Notes: generated by a model from the letters alone, not told the origin. Shown: positions 17,489 to 26,700, counted from the stretch's first letter. The stretch is 62,892 nucleotides of DNA from Methylophaga sp. OBS4 (GCF_026319305.1 NZ_JAPDMV010000018.1:1-62892), one strand, 5' to 3'. Numbers and translations are program-made.

Positions 17489-18681
17489 AAAAAAGCCCGG
17501 TCCCATAATGGCTCGGCCATTTTCGGCTGTTCAAAAGGCGGATTATGATGTTCGCCAGTGGTCAAATGGCCTGCTTGCAAAGCCGTAATAACTTGATCAG
17601 CCAGGTCCGGGGCCAAGGCCAATTTGGTCGGCCAGCAAATATGCAGATTACTCTGAGTGTCGACAAAAGCGCTGTCCGGGCGAGTGAGGCTGGATTGCTT
17701 CGGTTCAGCCCGATTAACTGAATGTGTGGCCCACTCAAGATCCGGTAATTCAAACCAGGGCAGAATGGTTTGCAGTAGCTGTTTGGCTTCATTGATCAAA
17801 GTCTGCTTGGCTTTGCCGACGCCTTCTTCGGCGATATTGCCGCCGATGTACCAGACGATATTGCCGGTTTTGTCCTGATGACTGGATAGGGTCGCAATAG
17901 GCTTAGCGCCCGAACCCAGGCTGTGGGCATAAATCATCGGCAGCGGCTTATCGGCCTGCCTGCTTTTACACAGCACCATTTGTAGCGGACGTCTTTGCAT
18001 TTCAGGCTGTGTCAAGCCGAGACTGTCCAATAAAGCTTCATTTCCCTCACCGGCGGCCAACACAAAATGCTGGGCCTGGATTTCATAATCTTTGCCGATA
18101 AACACGGCCCGGGTTTGATTATCCTGCTTAAGCCATTCAAGCGGTGCCTGCGCAGAAATGTGCAGCATACGTGAATGCCAGGGCGCCACCAGATTTTGCA
18201 GCAGGCTGGGCACATCCAACACCGGCTCATCCAGTTGATACAAGGTGCCTTTAAAAGCCGGATCTTCAAATAAAGCCGGACGTGCACCACTTTTGAGCGG
18301 TTGCATACGGCTGCGTAAAGCCTTACTGGCAAAAAAAGACACCAGTTTTGACGATAATTTGTCTTTTGACCACAGCAACTGGTGGTCTGCCAGTTTGTTG
18401 ACCTGATGCAGATTGATCTCGCCTTCGCCATCCAGGCAGGCTTTCCAGCGGGCGGGCATGAGGCTTATCACCTGCGAGGCTTTGGACAGAATACCGTTCA
18501 AGGCATATTTGCTGCCGCCGTGAATAATGCCTTGTGAGCTTAAAGTCTGCCCCTGGCCGAGTCGGCCATTCTCCAGCAGCAGGGCGTGATAGCCCATATC
18601 GTTGAGACGGCGGTGCAGCCACAGGCCGGCAATGCCGCCGCCAAAGATCACAACGTCGGTGGTGAGGCGTTGACGGTTCAT
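17485..18681 (-). CDS. FAD-dependent oxidoreductase (DAO family)
   Basis: A 398-residue flavoprotein. The N-terminal dinucleotide motif VVIFGGGIAGLWLHRRL is followed by QTLSSQGIIHGGSKYAL, as in the glycerol-3-phosphate dehydrogenase/DadA type. VLAAGEGNE (near residue 208) is the second FAD contact. The substrate is unknown. It is joined by ATGA overlaps to gmhA upstream and to the aldo/keto reductase downstream, so all three are translated together. That suggests a redox step tied to LPS or carbohydrate metabolism, but this is inference. Confidence 0.85.
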   Translation of the reverse strand: MNRQRLTTDVVIFGGGIAGLWLHRRLNDMGYHALLLENGRLGQGQTLSSQGIIHGGSKYALNGILSKASQVISLMPARWKACLDGEGEINLHQVNKLADHQLLWSKDKLSSKLVSFFASKALRSRMQPLKSGARPALFEDPAFKGTLYQLDEPVLDVPSLLQNLVAPWHSRMLHISAQAPLEWLKQDNQTRAVFIGKDYEIQAQHFVLAAGEGNEALLDSLGLTQPEMQRRPLQMVLCKSRQADKPLPMIYAHSLGSGAKPIATLSSHQDKTGNIVWYIGGNIAEEGVGKAKQTLINEAKQLLQTILPWFELPDLEWATHSVNRAEPKQSSLTRPDSAFVDTQSNLHICWPTKLALAPDLADQVITALQAGHLTTGEHHNPPFEQPKMAEPLWDRAFL

Positions 18682-19244
18682 GAATCGGTTTGTTCGGCTT
18701 CGTCCAATGCTTCACACAGCCAGTGGCCAATCAGAATATGACCTTCCTGGATTCTGGCGGTTTCCCGGTCGGGCACACAAATACATTCGTCAGCTAAGGC
18801 TTTCAGCTGGCCGCCTGAGTCGCCGGTGAAAGCGCAGGTCCAGACATCATTATTCTGAGCGGTTTTAATGCCATTGATCACATTGGCACTATTGCCGGAG
18901 GTCGACAGACCAATGGCAATATCGCCGGGTTTGGCTAATGCCTGAATTTGTCGATCAAAAATGGTGTCGAAACTGAAATCATTACCGTGCGCGGTAATAA
19001 TCGAGGTATCGGTGGTCAAGGCAATCGCTGCCAATGGTTTGCGCTCTTTGTGATAACGCACGACAAATTCTGCAGCCAGATGCTGGGCATCAGAAGCGCT
19101 GCCACCATTGCCGAAAAACAGGACTTTGTTGCCGTTAGCCAGGCTTTGAGCGATGCGTTTAACTAACTGAACTAGCTGAGGCTCAAGTGCAAACAAGCCC
19201 TCGATCATGGTTTGGTGGCGAATCAGCGTCGATTTGAATGACAC
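18678..19244 (-). CDS. gmhA: Phosphoheptose isomerase
   Basis: A 188-residue SIS-domain enzyme that converts sedoheptulose 7-phosphate to D-glycero-D-manno-heptose 7-phosphate, the first committed step to ADP-heptose. FFGNGGSASDAQHLAAEFV and GLSTSGNSANVI are the SIS phosphosugar-binding loops, and ARIQEGHILIGHWLCE near the C-terminus holds the catalytic His region. It heads a three-gene minus-strand operon and is divergent from waaG. Confidence 0.93.
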   Translation of the reverse strand: MSFKSTLIRHQTMIEGLFALEPQLVQLVKRIAQSLANGNKVLFFGNGGSASDAQHLAAEFVVRYHKERKPLAAIALTTDTSIITAHGNDFSFDTIFDRQIQALAKPGDIAIGLSTSGNSANVINGIKTAQNNDVWTCAFTGDSGGQLKALADECICVPDRETARIQEGHILIGHWLCEALDEAEQTDS

Positions 19245-19463
19245 GGCTTACCTCGGTTTAATCCAGGTGGTACTATTGCGTCTGGTTCAGAGCCAGTCAG
19301 AGTCCGCAGATAGCACTGGGATATGATAAAAATCATTATTCTAGTGCAATGCCGAGAAAGATGTTAGGGGGTGGGATATTTTTGTGCTCACCTGTGATGA
19401 AGCTGAAACATCAACCGACCCTGATACCCGCTGTGCTTTTTTCAATCCGGGATATTTGATTTC

Positions 19464-20558
19464 ATGCATTTTGCTTTTGCCATCACTGAATATTTTCCTT
19501 ACGGTGGCGCTCAACGTGATTTTTATGCCGTGGTTGCGGAAATGGCTCAGCGAGGGCACCAGATCTCGGTGATTACGCTGGGATGGCATGGTGACAAGCC
19601 AGAAAACTGGACTTTGTTTGAATTGGAAAAAAGCCAGCCCACTAATCATGGCCGGATCAAAGCCTTATCTGATTATGTGGTGTCTTTGAAGCAGCAAGGT
19701 TTGTTTGATGTGGTGGTGGGGTTTACCAAGCTGGCCGGACTAGATATTTATTTTGCTGCCGATCCCTGTTTTACGGCTAACCGATATCGAGGTTTAAGAC
19801 GGTTATTACCCCGCTACCGCACTTACGCGGCTATTGAGAAGAAACTGTTTGAAAATCAGACATTGAAAGTGTTTTTCCTGACCGAACATCAACGCAATCA
19901 GTACCGGCAAAATTTTAATATTGCCGATGATAACCAGCTGTTGCTGCCGGTCTGTGTCGAACCGGCATTTCATTTCACCCCGGCCACTTTTGAGCAGGCC
20001 CGATCCTGGCGGCGGCAGGAACTGCAAGACCAACAACGGATTTTATTATTGTTTGTTGCGGCTGATTTCAATACCAAAGGCCTGGATAGGGTGATAGATG
20101 CCCTGGCGACACTGACAGAGCAGCAGCGGGCCCGGTTTGAATTATGGATCGTGGGTAATGGCAAGCAACAAAGCTATGAAAATAGACTGGCACAGCTGGC
20201 ATCGGTCCGCTACCGCTTCTGGGGAGGGCAGACGGACTTGTCCCATTTTTATCTGGCTGCCGATTATCTGGTGCACCCGGCCCGCAAAGAGGCGGCCGGT
20301 ATGGTGCTTGCCGAAGCGGCGGCTGCCAGACTGCCAATGTTGATCAGTGATATTTGTGGTTATGCTTTTCTTGCCGGCAACGATACGCTGTCGGCCATCA
20401 TGCCTGAGAAGAATGTGATTGCCGCGCTGGGCACAAAGTTGACAACGATCGCCGGGCAGGAAAAACCTGTCGGACGAAGTGTGGTCAATCCTCAAGTTTC
20501 AGCTGCTTCCAGAGCAAAATTGTGTGCCGATCAGATTGAGAAATGGTGCCGGTCATGA
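19464..20558 (+). CDS. waaG: LPS core glycosyltransferase WaaG (GT4)
   Basis: A 364-residue GT-B fold enzyme that adds the first outer-core hexose to heptose II. The N-terminus (FAITEYFPYGGAQRDFYAVV) is typical of WaaG. The donor-site motif HPARKEAAGMVLAEAAAARLP near residue 270 contains the E-x7-E pattern of GT4. It overlaps waaP by ATGA. The same waaG-waaP pairing is found in Pseudomonas and in enterics. Confidence 0.92.
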   Translation: MHFAFAITEYFPYGGAQRDFYAVVAEMAQRGHQISVITLGWHGDKPENWTLFELEKSQPTNHGRIKALSDYVVSLKQQGLFDVVVGFTKLAGLDIYFAADPCFTANRYRGLRRLLPRYRTYAAIEKKLFENQTLKVFFLTEHQRNQYRQNFNIADDNQLLLPVCVEPAFHFTPATFEQARSWRRQELQDQQRILLLFVAADFNTKGLDRVIDALATLTEQQRARFELWIVGNGKQQSYENRLAQLASVRYRFWGGQTDLSHFYLAADYLVHPARKEAAGMVLAEAAAARLPMLISDICGYAFLAGNDTLSAIMPEKNVIAALGTKLTTIAGQEKPVGRSVVNPQVSAASRAKLCADQIEKWCRS

Positions 20559-21358
20559 AACAGACTTTATTTTTGCGTGAAGAGCTGGCATCGGCCTGGC
20601 AGGGTAAAGATGTCTTTGCGTTGCTGGCGACACAGCAAGGCGAGATCTTTCGTGATAAGGAAGGCCGCCGCACGTTGCGTTTTCAGCTTAACGGCCGTAG
20701 TTATTTTCTTAAATACCATCACGGCGTCGGCTGGGCGGAAATAGTTAAGAACCTGGTGCAGGGCCGCTTGCCGGTGATTAGTGCCAGGAATGAATGGAGG
20801 GCGATCAAAAAACTACAGCAGCATGGCATCGATACCATGCAGCTGGCGGCTTTCGGGGAGCGTGGCTGGAATCCCGCCAGACGGACTTCTTTTATCGTGA
20901 CCGATGATCTGACTGATACCATGAGCCTGGAAGATCTGGGCAAACAGTGGCAGCAACCGCCCAGCTTCAAAACCAAGCAGTATTTGATTCAGCATATCGC
21001 GCGTATCAGTAAAATCATGCATGAAAGCGGCCTTAATCATCGTGATTATTATCTATGTCACTTTTTACTCGATAACAGCTTTGCACGCACCAATTTGATT
21101 GATGAAGATACCCGTTTATTTGTCATTGACCTGCACCGGGCACAGATTCGAAAAAAGGTACCGCAACGCTGGAAGGTCAAAGACCTGGGGGCTTTGCTGT
21201 TTTCAGCTCATGAAGTGCCGTTGACACAACGTGATTATTATCGCTTTATGCAAGCATATTCCGGTTTGGATTTGCGTGATTTGTTACTGACTCAGGGCGT
21301 GTTCTGGCATAAAGTGGCACAGCGGGCGAAAGCCTTGCTGGCCAAGTGGCAGAGGTAG
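20555..21358 (+). CDS. waaP: LPS core heptose(I) kinase WaaP
   Basis: A 267-residue kinase-fold enzyme that phosphorylates heptose I of the inner core, important for outer-membrane stability. Family features are YFLKYHHGVGWAEIVKNL (the ATP-site lysine region), LNHRDYYLCHFLL with the catalytic Asp (near residue 165) and LFVIDLHRAQ with the metal-binding Asp. The ATG at 20555 overlaps the waaG stop (ATGA). It is followed by a further kinase gene 5 bp later. Confidence 0.94.
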   Translation: MKQTLFLREELASAWQGKDVFALLATQQGEIFRDKEGRRTLRFQLNGRSYFLKYHHGVGWAEIVKNLVQGRLPVISARNEWRAIKKLQQHGIDTMQLAAFGERGWNPARRTSFIVTDDLTDTMSLEDLGKQWQQPPSFKTKQYLIQHIARISKIMHESGLNHRDYYLCHFLLDNSFARTNLIDEDTRLFVIDLHRAQIRKKVPQRWKVKDLGALLFSAHEVPLTQRDYYRFMQAYSGLDLRDLLLTQGVFWHKVAQRAKALLAKWQR

Positions 21359-21363
21359 GCGGG

Positions 21364-22758
21364 ATGTCTGACGTTATCCAGCAGTTTCTGGCCGGCGGTG
21401 AGGATATCAAAGCGCCTTTTGAGCTTTGTGTTGAGGGCCAACATTATCTTTGTACCGATATCCTGCGCTTCCTGCCTGGCAGACGGCTGGTGGTCAAAGC
21501 CGAACATAACAACTTGTCGCTGTTGCTCAAGCTGTTTGTGCCATCGAAAAAAGGCTGGCGTGAACTTTCCAGAGAACAGCACGGCTATCGTGCCTGCAGG
21601 GCTGCTGATGTGGCTGTGCCGAAAGAGATTTTTCTCAGTGATAATTTTGCCGGTTGTCTGGCGGTAGCCTACCAATTCCTTGATGAGGCCCGGTCGTTTT
21701 CGCTGCAAGACGTGACTGACTATCAAGCCGCAGAGGCGTTACTGGATTTGATGCTCAAATGCCATAAAGCAGGCATCTATCAACATGATATTCATACCGA
21801 TAATGTGCTGATGACGCCAAAAGGCCTGTTTTTGATTGATCTGGCGTCAATACAAGGGCAGTTTGGCAAGCCCCTGCCAGCGTCAAAAAGCCTGAAAAAT
21901 CTGGCCAGATTAATGGTACAGTTCAAACCGGATGAGCAACAGCATTTGCTGGAAAGACTTGAATATTATTATCGGGGGCGGGGCTGGCGGCTGGATAAAG
22001 ATACCCAACTGCATTTTATAAACCTGCTGGATAAAGCCTGGCAGAAAAGAAAAGACAATTACCTTAGCAAACGTTTCCGAAGCTGCACGATGACCGTTTA
22101 TGAGAAAAATAATCGTCGGGAGTTCGCTTTCAGGCGCTCGTTCTACCAGCAAGCCGCTTCCGGCTTTGTGGAGAATATTGACCAACTGGTGAATGCAGGC
22201 GAAGTACTTAAAGCGGGTAACAGCGCGACGGTGGTGAAAACCTGGCTGGGCGGCCGACAGGTGGTGATTAAGCGTTACAACATTAAATCTCCGTGGCATT
22301 TTGTGAAACGCTGCTGGCGGCGCAGTCGGGCGGCCAATGCCTGGCAACATGGCAATCTGATGGAGTTACTGGGCATTGCGACACCGAAAGTACTGGGGTT
22401 TGTAGAGCAGCGTTTGGGGCCGCTCAGAACCAGGGCTTACCTGATTTGCGAATTCAGTGAGCAGGCGCAGGAGCTGTCAAAAGTCTATGCGGATCGGGCG
22501 CCTTCCGAGGCGGAATTGAGGCAGGTAGGACGGATTTTCAGGCTGCTGGCACAATACCGTATTAGCCATGGTGACTTGAAAGCCAGTAATTTATTGCTCA
22601 CGGCTCATGGTGAAATAGAATTAATTGATCTTGATGCGATGCAAGAGCATCGCCATCACTGGTTTTTTCAGAAAGCATTTGCGCGGGATCAACGCCGGTT
22701 TATGAAGAATTGGCAAAGTACGGATACAAAAGACAAGTTCAAGGCCATGTTATCCTGA
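21364..22758 (+). CDS. Fused two-domain LPS-core-type kinase
   Basis: A 464-residue protein that contains two kinase-fold domains. Domain 1 (about 30-240) has HDIHTDN at 141-147 and LFLIDLAS with D159. Domain 2 (about 265-450) has VVIKRYN as the nucleotide lysine, HGDLKASNLLL near residue 405 and IELIDLDAMQ. Both catalytic loops keep the Asp. It would phosphorylate heptose or another core sugar; WapQ of P. aeruginosa is the closest analogue I recall. The ATG at 21364 has AGAGG eight bases upstream, better than the earlier ATG at 21346. Confidence 0.75.
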   Translation: MSDVIQQFLAGGEDIKAPFELCVEGQHYLCTDILRFLPGRRLVVKAEHNNLSLLLKLFVPSKKGWRELSREQHGYRACRAADVAVPKEIFLSDNFAGCLAVAYQFLDEARSFSLQDVTDYQAAEALLDLMLKCHKAGIYQHDIHTDNVLMTPKGLFLIDLASIQGQFGKPLPASKSLKNLARLMVQFKPDEQQHLLERLEYYYRGRGWRLDKDTQLHFINLLDKAWQKRKDNYLSKRFRSCTMTVYEKNNRREFAFRRSFYQQAASGFVENIDQLVNAGEVLKAGNSATVVKTWLGGRQVVIKRYNIKSPWHFVKRCWRRSRAANAWQHGNLMELLGIATPKVLGFVEQRLGPLRTRAYLICEFSEQAQELSKVYADRAPSEAELRQVGRIFRLLAQYRISHGDLKASNLLLTAHGEIELIDLDAMQEHRHHWFFQKAFARDQRRFMKNWQSTDTKDKFKAMLS

Positions 22759-22802
22759 GTATCAACACTCAGATTCATTATTTATTTATAGACAGAACAA
22801 TT

Positions 22803-23639
22803 ATGACCGCAAAGCATATACACATCGTCGGATGTCTGCCCAGGAGTGGCACTACTCTGATGACAGAGATCATGATCAATTGCTTCGATATCGACGCGTT
22901 TACCGATCACGAATACAGTATTTTCAAGGAATTCCCGCGCCGATATGATGTGCTGTGTACCAAAAAGCCTAACGATATCAAGCGTGTTGATTATCCGCTC
23001 AAGGTGAACCCGGATCTCTACGTGATTTATATGTTGAGAGATCCGCGTGATGCGATTTCAAGCAGAAGTCACAAAAACAATAGTCAGAGCAAAAAGATCT
23101 GGGGCAATCTGGCGGATTGGATAAGACATCATGAAATCGCAACATCGCTGTCGTCTCATCCCCGATTCATTACGGTCAAATATGAGGATTTAGTCACTGA
23201 TCCTGATAAGGTTCAGCTTGCATTACAGCAACAATTGCCGTTCCTGAACGCTAAAGCCAAGTTTAGTGAATACCATCTACAAGCCTCACCATCTGGTAAG
23301 TCTGATGCGGCTCTGGGCGGGGTAAGACCCATCAGTCCCGTGAGTATTGGAAACTGGCGAAACGCCAAATCATACCTGAAAGCGCAATTGGAAAAATATG
23401 GTGATATTACAGATATTCTGATTAATTTAGGTTATGAAAAAAACGAACAGTGGCTCAATGAATTGGAAGGCGTAGAACCTGACAATACAGAGGAGCCGGT
23501 CAAACTTAAATCCGCTGTCAGAAAATGGCGTGAAAAATACATCACTCAGCCCAGGCGCCATTTGCTATACAGATTGTCTCAGTCACATAACTGGGGACAG
23601 ATAACAAGCAAGTTGAGACATTTGTTAAGGCAGCTTTAG
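22803..23639 (+). CDS. Sulfotransferase family protein
   Basis: A 278-residue protein with the PAPS-binding loop CLPRSGTTLMTEIM at residues about 12-25 and the 3'-phosphate motif YVIYMLRDPRDAISS near residue 85. WGNLADWIRHHEIA and VKYEDLVTDP also fit the sulfotransferase fold. It would transfer sulfate from PAPS to a hydroxyl, here most plausibly on LPS or another envelope glycan. No PAPS-synthesis gene is nearby. The ATG at 22803 is used because upstream sequence lies inside the preceding gene. It ends convergent, overlapping the acetyltransferase by 15 bp. Confidence 0.8.
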   Translation: MTAKHIHIVGCLPRSGTTLMTEIMINCFDIDAFTDHEYSIFKEFPRRYDVLCTKKPNDIKRVDYPLKVNPDLYVIYMLRDPRDAISSRSHKNNSQSKKIWGNLADWIRHHEIATSLSSHPRFITVKYEDLVTDPDKVQLALQQQLPFLNAKAKFSEYHLQASPSGKSDAALGGVRPISPVSIGNWRNAKSYLKAQLEKYGDITDILINLGYEKNEQWLNELEGVEPDNTEEPVKLKSAVRKWREKYITQPRRHLLYRLSQSHNWGQITSKLRHLLRQL

Positions 23640-24323
23640 TTCAGTGGACACTGTTCTATCGTTTATGAATACTGTTTTGTAGTGGGCTTTTCTGGAGAGT
23701 TTTGCAGCATTGTTTGCGAAATTGTCGACATCTTCGAAGTCGATAGCCTTGAGTTCGGAGAATTCATACTCCCACCACTGCGTTGATAATAATTGTTCGA
23801 CTATATCTTCCGGGAAACGTAGCCTGATTTTCTTGGCCGGGTTGCCTGCAAAAATTTCATAAGGGGCTACGTTTCTTGTCACTACAGCATCACAACCTAT
23901 TACTGCGCCATGGCCAATAGTAATGCCCGCCATAATCACAGCATTATGGCCAATCCAGACATCATGCCCAATTTCAAGGGGTTTAATTTTTCTTGAGTAG
24001 TTTTGACTGAACTGACTGTTGGTAGATACCCATGACACAGGATGGTTTCTGGGATTTAAGCCCAGAGTGACATTACGCCCAATTGAGCAAAAACGGCCAA
24101 TGCTGGCGACACTTAATATTTGCGAACCACTTCTAATATAGCTATAGGCGCCGATTTGCACTCTGTCATGTTCAGAAAAGGCAAGATCGACCACGATATC
24201 ACTTAGCCTGCAAGGTGCTTCCAGGCAGAGTAGTGAGCCACGTCCAAAATGACGAATATTACTGAGCTTGATCCCCAGTTTCTTGGCCTTTATTCGCTGG
24301 TATAGCTCATACAAATTCAACAT
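23625..24323 (-). CDS. Hexapeptide-repeat O-acetyltransferase (CatB/LbetaH type)
   Basis: A 232-residue acyltransferase with left-handed beta-helix repeats. RFCSIGRNVTLGLNPRNHPVSW holds the catalytic His as in xenobiotic/CatB acetyltransferases. KPLEIGHDVWIGHNAVIMAG and TIGHGAVIGCDAVVTRNV are typical turns, and the FAGNPAKKIR closing motif follows. It would acetylate a sugar with acetyl-CoA. The surrounding genes point to a core or O-polysaccharide sugar, which is inference. It lies 4 bp downstream of the YrbL-like gene. Confidence 0.85.
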   Translation of the reverse strand: MLNLYELYQRIKAKKLGIKLSNIRHFGRGSLLCLEAPCRLSDIVVDLAFSEHDRVQIGAYSYIRSGSQILSVASIGRFCSIGRNVTLGLNPRNHPVSWVSTNSQFSQNYSRKIKPLEIGHDVWIGHNAVIMAGITIGHGAVIGCDAVVTRNVAPYEIFAGNPAKKIRLRFPEDIVEQLLSTQWWEYEFSELKAIDFEDVDNFANNAAKLSRKAHYKTVFINDRTVSTELKLP

Positions 24324-24327
24324 TGAA

Positions 24328-24921
24328 TCAAATTTTCTCGAAAATGGCAGTAGACTCAGGGTAGGTTTTATTAAGTAATTGTTTAAATCTGTTCCACTTT
24401 CTGGCTATTTTTTTCTTGCCTAAAAAGCTTAGGTATGAGCAAAAAGGAATTAAGTCAGCGTTACCGATATTATCAATAATCAGTACTCTGCCATTATTTT
24501 CGTTCATCCGTTGAAATAACAAATTTTTAGGCTTGAGTGACATGCTGAGTACATTGTGTTGCACCTGATATGCTTTCAATGCTTTTAATGCTTCGATAAT
24601 GGCCTGGCTGTATTGTTCGAGCAATATGGTATCGCTGAGGTAATGGTCGAGTGTTTTGGCGACTTGCCCATCATGATCCCGTATCAGGTCAAACACGGCG
24701 CCCCATCCCATATCGGTCTCCACATTACCGTGGAAGCGTGGCAGGCCTTGCCAGTCAGTCAACCGTTTCTGTAACAGGCGATAGTAGGCCTGCTCCCGTT
24801 CAGTTTCCTTGTGATTACCATTAACCACGACCTTGATACATAAGTTGTTATCCTCCGGATGTTGGTAACATTCCCGATGCCAGCCTTTGCCGATAGGATC
24901 TTCAGTTTTAAGTTTAATCAT
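24328..24921 (-). CDS. YrbL-like kinase-fold protein
   Basis: A 197-residue protein resembling YrbL of the PhoP regulon, a protein-kinase-like fold of unknown substrate. IGKGWHRECYQHPEDNNLCIKVV holds the ATP-site lysine. The catalytic loop reads VLSMSLKPKNLLF, so the usual HxD aspartate is missing, while VLIIDNIG keeps the metal-binding Asp. It may be a pseudo-kinase or have shifted chemistry. It sits in a minus-strand run with the acetyltransferase and the carbamoyltransferase (4-bp gaps). Confidence 0.7.
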   Translation of the reverse strand: MIKLKTEDPIGKGWHRECYQHPEDNNLCIKVVVNGNHKETEREQAYYRLLQKRLTDWQGLPRFHGNVETDMGWGAVFDLIRDHDGQVAKTLDHYLSDTILLEQYSQAIIEALKALKAYQVQHNVLSMSLKPKNLLFQRMNENNGRVLIIDNIGNADLIPFCSYLSFLGKKKIARKWNRFKQLLNKTYPESTAIFEKI

Positions 24922-24925
24922 ATTG

Positions 24926-26647
24926 TTATTTCGTGATCAGAATATCTTCCATCACCAGATATTGCAGATCGGAGCCAAAGAACATATTCAAAGCATCCGT
25001 CGGCGTGCACACCATCGGCTCACCGCGGCGGTTCAGCGAGGTGTTGAGCACCACACCATTACCAGTCAGTTTTTCCATTTCCTGTAACAAGGCGTAATAG
25101 CGCGGATTGGTCGCCTGGGTCACAATCTGTGCCCGCGCGGTACCATCTTCATGCACCACTTCCGGAATACGCGACTTCCAGCTTTCGGCGACATCAAAAG
25201 TAAACGTCATATACGGGCTGGGATGATCGGTCTGTAAAATCTCGGCCGCCACTGTATCCAGCATACTGGGGCAGAACGGGCGCCAGCGTTCGCGGTACTT
25301 GATCTGGGCATTAATCCGGTCTGCAACACCGGAGTGGCTTGGGCTGCCGAGAATACTGCGATTACCCAATGCTCGCGGACCAAACTCCATACGCCCCTGA
25401 AACCAGGATACCGGATTGCCATTAGCAAGCAGCTGAGCGGTTTCGGCAGTGACATTCTGCATAGGTTGCCATTTCACTGGCTGTGAATATTGTTCACATG
25501 CCTGAATACATTGTTCGGTAGTGAAAGAGGGGCCGAGGTAGGCATGTTCCATCTTCTCAACCGGTACGCCCGCCATCTGAGATGCATAACTGGCCGCACC
25601 GATGGCGGTGCCGGCATCACTGGCTGCCGGTTGTACAAACAGCTCTTTGACACCCGGCATGGCAATAATGCGTTGATTAAGTTTGACATTGAGTGCGACG
25701 CCGCCGGCGTAAGCGATTTTGCCGGTTTCTTTGATAATATCGCCCAGATAATAATCAATCAGATGCAAAGCGGTTTTTTCCAGCAAGTTCTGAATGCTGG
25801 CGGCGTAATCAATATAAGGTTCATCTTTTTCATCGCCTTCACGCATCGGACCCAGCCATTCGATCAGTTCAGGGCTGAAGAAATAACCTTTGCCGTTTTT
25901 CTTATAACGTCTGAAGCCGACGGTATTGACCAGCCGGGTATTGACCTTGAATTGACCGTTGTTGCAGTCAATCAGAGGCGAAAAATCGAAGCGTTCCGGG
26001 TTACCGTAAGGCGCCATACCCATGACTTTAAACTCACCATCGAGCATTTCAAAACCCAGGTATTCAGTCAGGGCACCGTAGACCCCCCCCAAGGAATCCG
26101 GATCATAAAACTCTTTGATTTTATGAATTTTGCCGTTTTCGCCGTAGCCGAAGAAAGTGGTGGCATATTCACCTTTGCCATCGATGCCGATAATGGCGGT
26201 TTTTTCTTTGAAACCGCTGAGATGATAAGCGCTGCTGGCATGGGCCAAATGATGTTCGACCGGCACAAACTTGACCCGATCCGCACCGATGCCCAGATCA
26301 TCGAGCAGTTTCATCACATTGCGGTGGTTGCGCCAGTAACGGCGGTTACCGCTGAACAAAGCGGTTAAAGCACGGTCAGGTGCGTACCAGTGACGTTTGG
26401 CATAATGCCAGCGGGCCGGCGATTTCAGACCGATTTGGGCATAGGGAAACGCGACGATATCGATTTGTTCGGGACGAATACCCGCCTGTTCAAGGCAGAA
26501 CCGTGTGGCCTCGTAAGGCATTTTACCTTTGGCATGTTTATCACGCAGAAAGCGTTCTTCTTCAGCTGCGGCAATCAGTTTGCCATCGATATACAGTGCG
26601 GCGGAGGCGTCGTGATTGACGGCACCGGACAGACCTAAAACTATCAT
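24926..26647 (-). CDS. Carbamoyltransferase (NodU/CmcH/TobZ family)
   Basis: A 573-residue enzyme that moves a carbamoyl group from carbamoyl phosphate, through carbamoyl-AMP, to a hydroxyl. The N-terminal Kae1-like domain begins LGLSGAVNHDASAALYIDG. The centre has KIAYAGGVALNVKLN, and the C-terminal YrdC-like part has EFGPRALGNRSIL and KYRERWRPFCPS. In P. aeruginosa a related enzyme, WapO, carbamoylates inner-core heptose; the waa neighbours suggest the same here. Its promoter probably lies at 26648-26700, where TATACT is seen on the minus strand. Confidence 0.9.
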   Translation of the reverse strand: MIVLGLSGAVNHDASAALYIDGKLIAAAEEERFLRDKHAKGKMPYEATRFCLEQAGIRPEQIDIVAFPYAQIGLKSPARWHYAKRHWYAPDRALTALFSGNRRYWRNHRNVMKLLDDLGIGADRVKFVPVEHHLAHASSAYHLSGFKEKTAIIGIDGKGEYATTFFGYGENGKIHKIKEFYDPDSLGGVYGALTEYLGFEMLDGEFKVMGMAPYGNPERFDFSPLIDCNNGQFKVNTRLVNTVGFRRYKKNGKGYFFSPELIEWLGPMREGDEKDEPYIDYAASIQNLLEKTALHLIDYYLGDIIKETGKIAYAGGVALNVKLNQRIIAMPGVKELFVQPAASDAGTAIGAASYASQMAGVPVEKMEHAYLGPSFTTEQCIQACEQYSQPVKWQPMQNVTAETAQLLANGNPVSWFQGRMEFGPRALGNRSILGSPSHSGVADRINAQIKYRERWRPFCPSMLDTVAAEILQTDHPSPYMTFTFDVAESWKSRIPEVVHEDGTARAQIVTQATNPRYYALLQEMEKLTGNGVVLNTSLNRRGEPMVCTPTDALNMFFGSDLQYLVMEDILITK

Positions 26648-26674
26648 ATTGGGTATCGGAGTCTTTAAAGTTAA

Positions 26675-26700
26675 ACAGCGCTAAGTATAGCAAGCGCTGT
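26675..26700. promoter_or_regulatory. 8-bp inverted repeat upstream of the carbamoyltransferase
   Basis: ACAGCGCT (26675-26682) and AGCGCTGT (26693-26700) form a perfect dyad with a 10-base centre. The minus-strand TATACT, a possible -10, lies within it, 35-45 bp upstream of the carbamoyltransferase start. It could be an operator, or a weak terminator for the InaA-type gene. Confidence 0.4.

Noticed and set aside
25490..26368. A 292-codon plus-strand frame opposite the carbamoyltransferase
   Set aside because: It is long, but its sequence matches no family, while the minus-strand protein has complete family motifs throughout.
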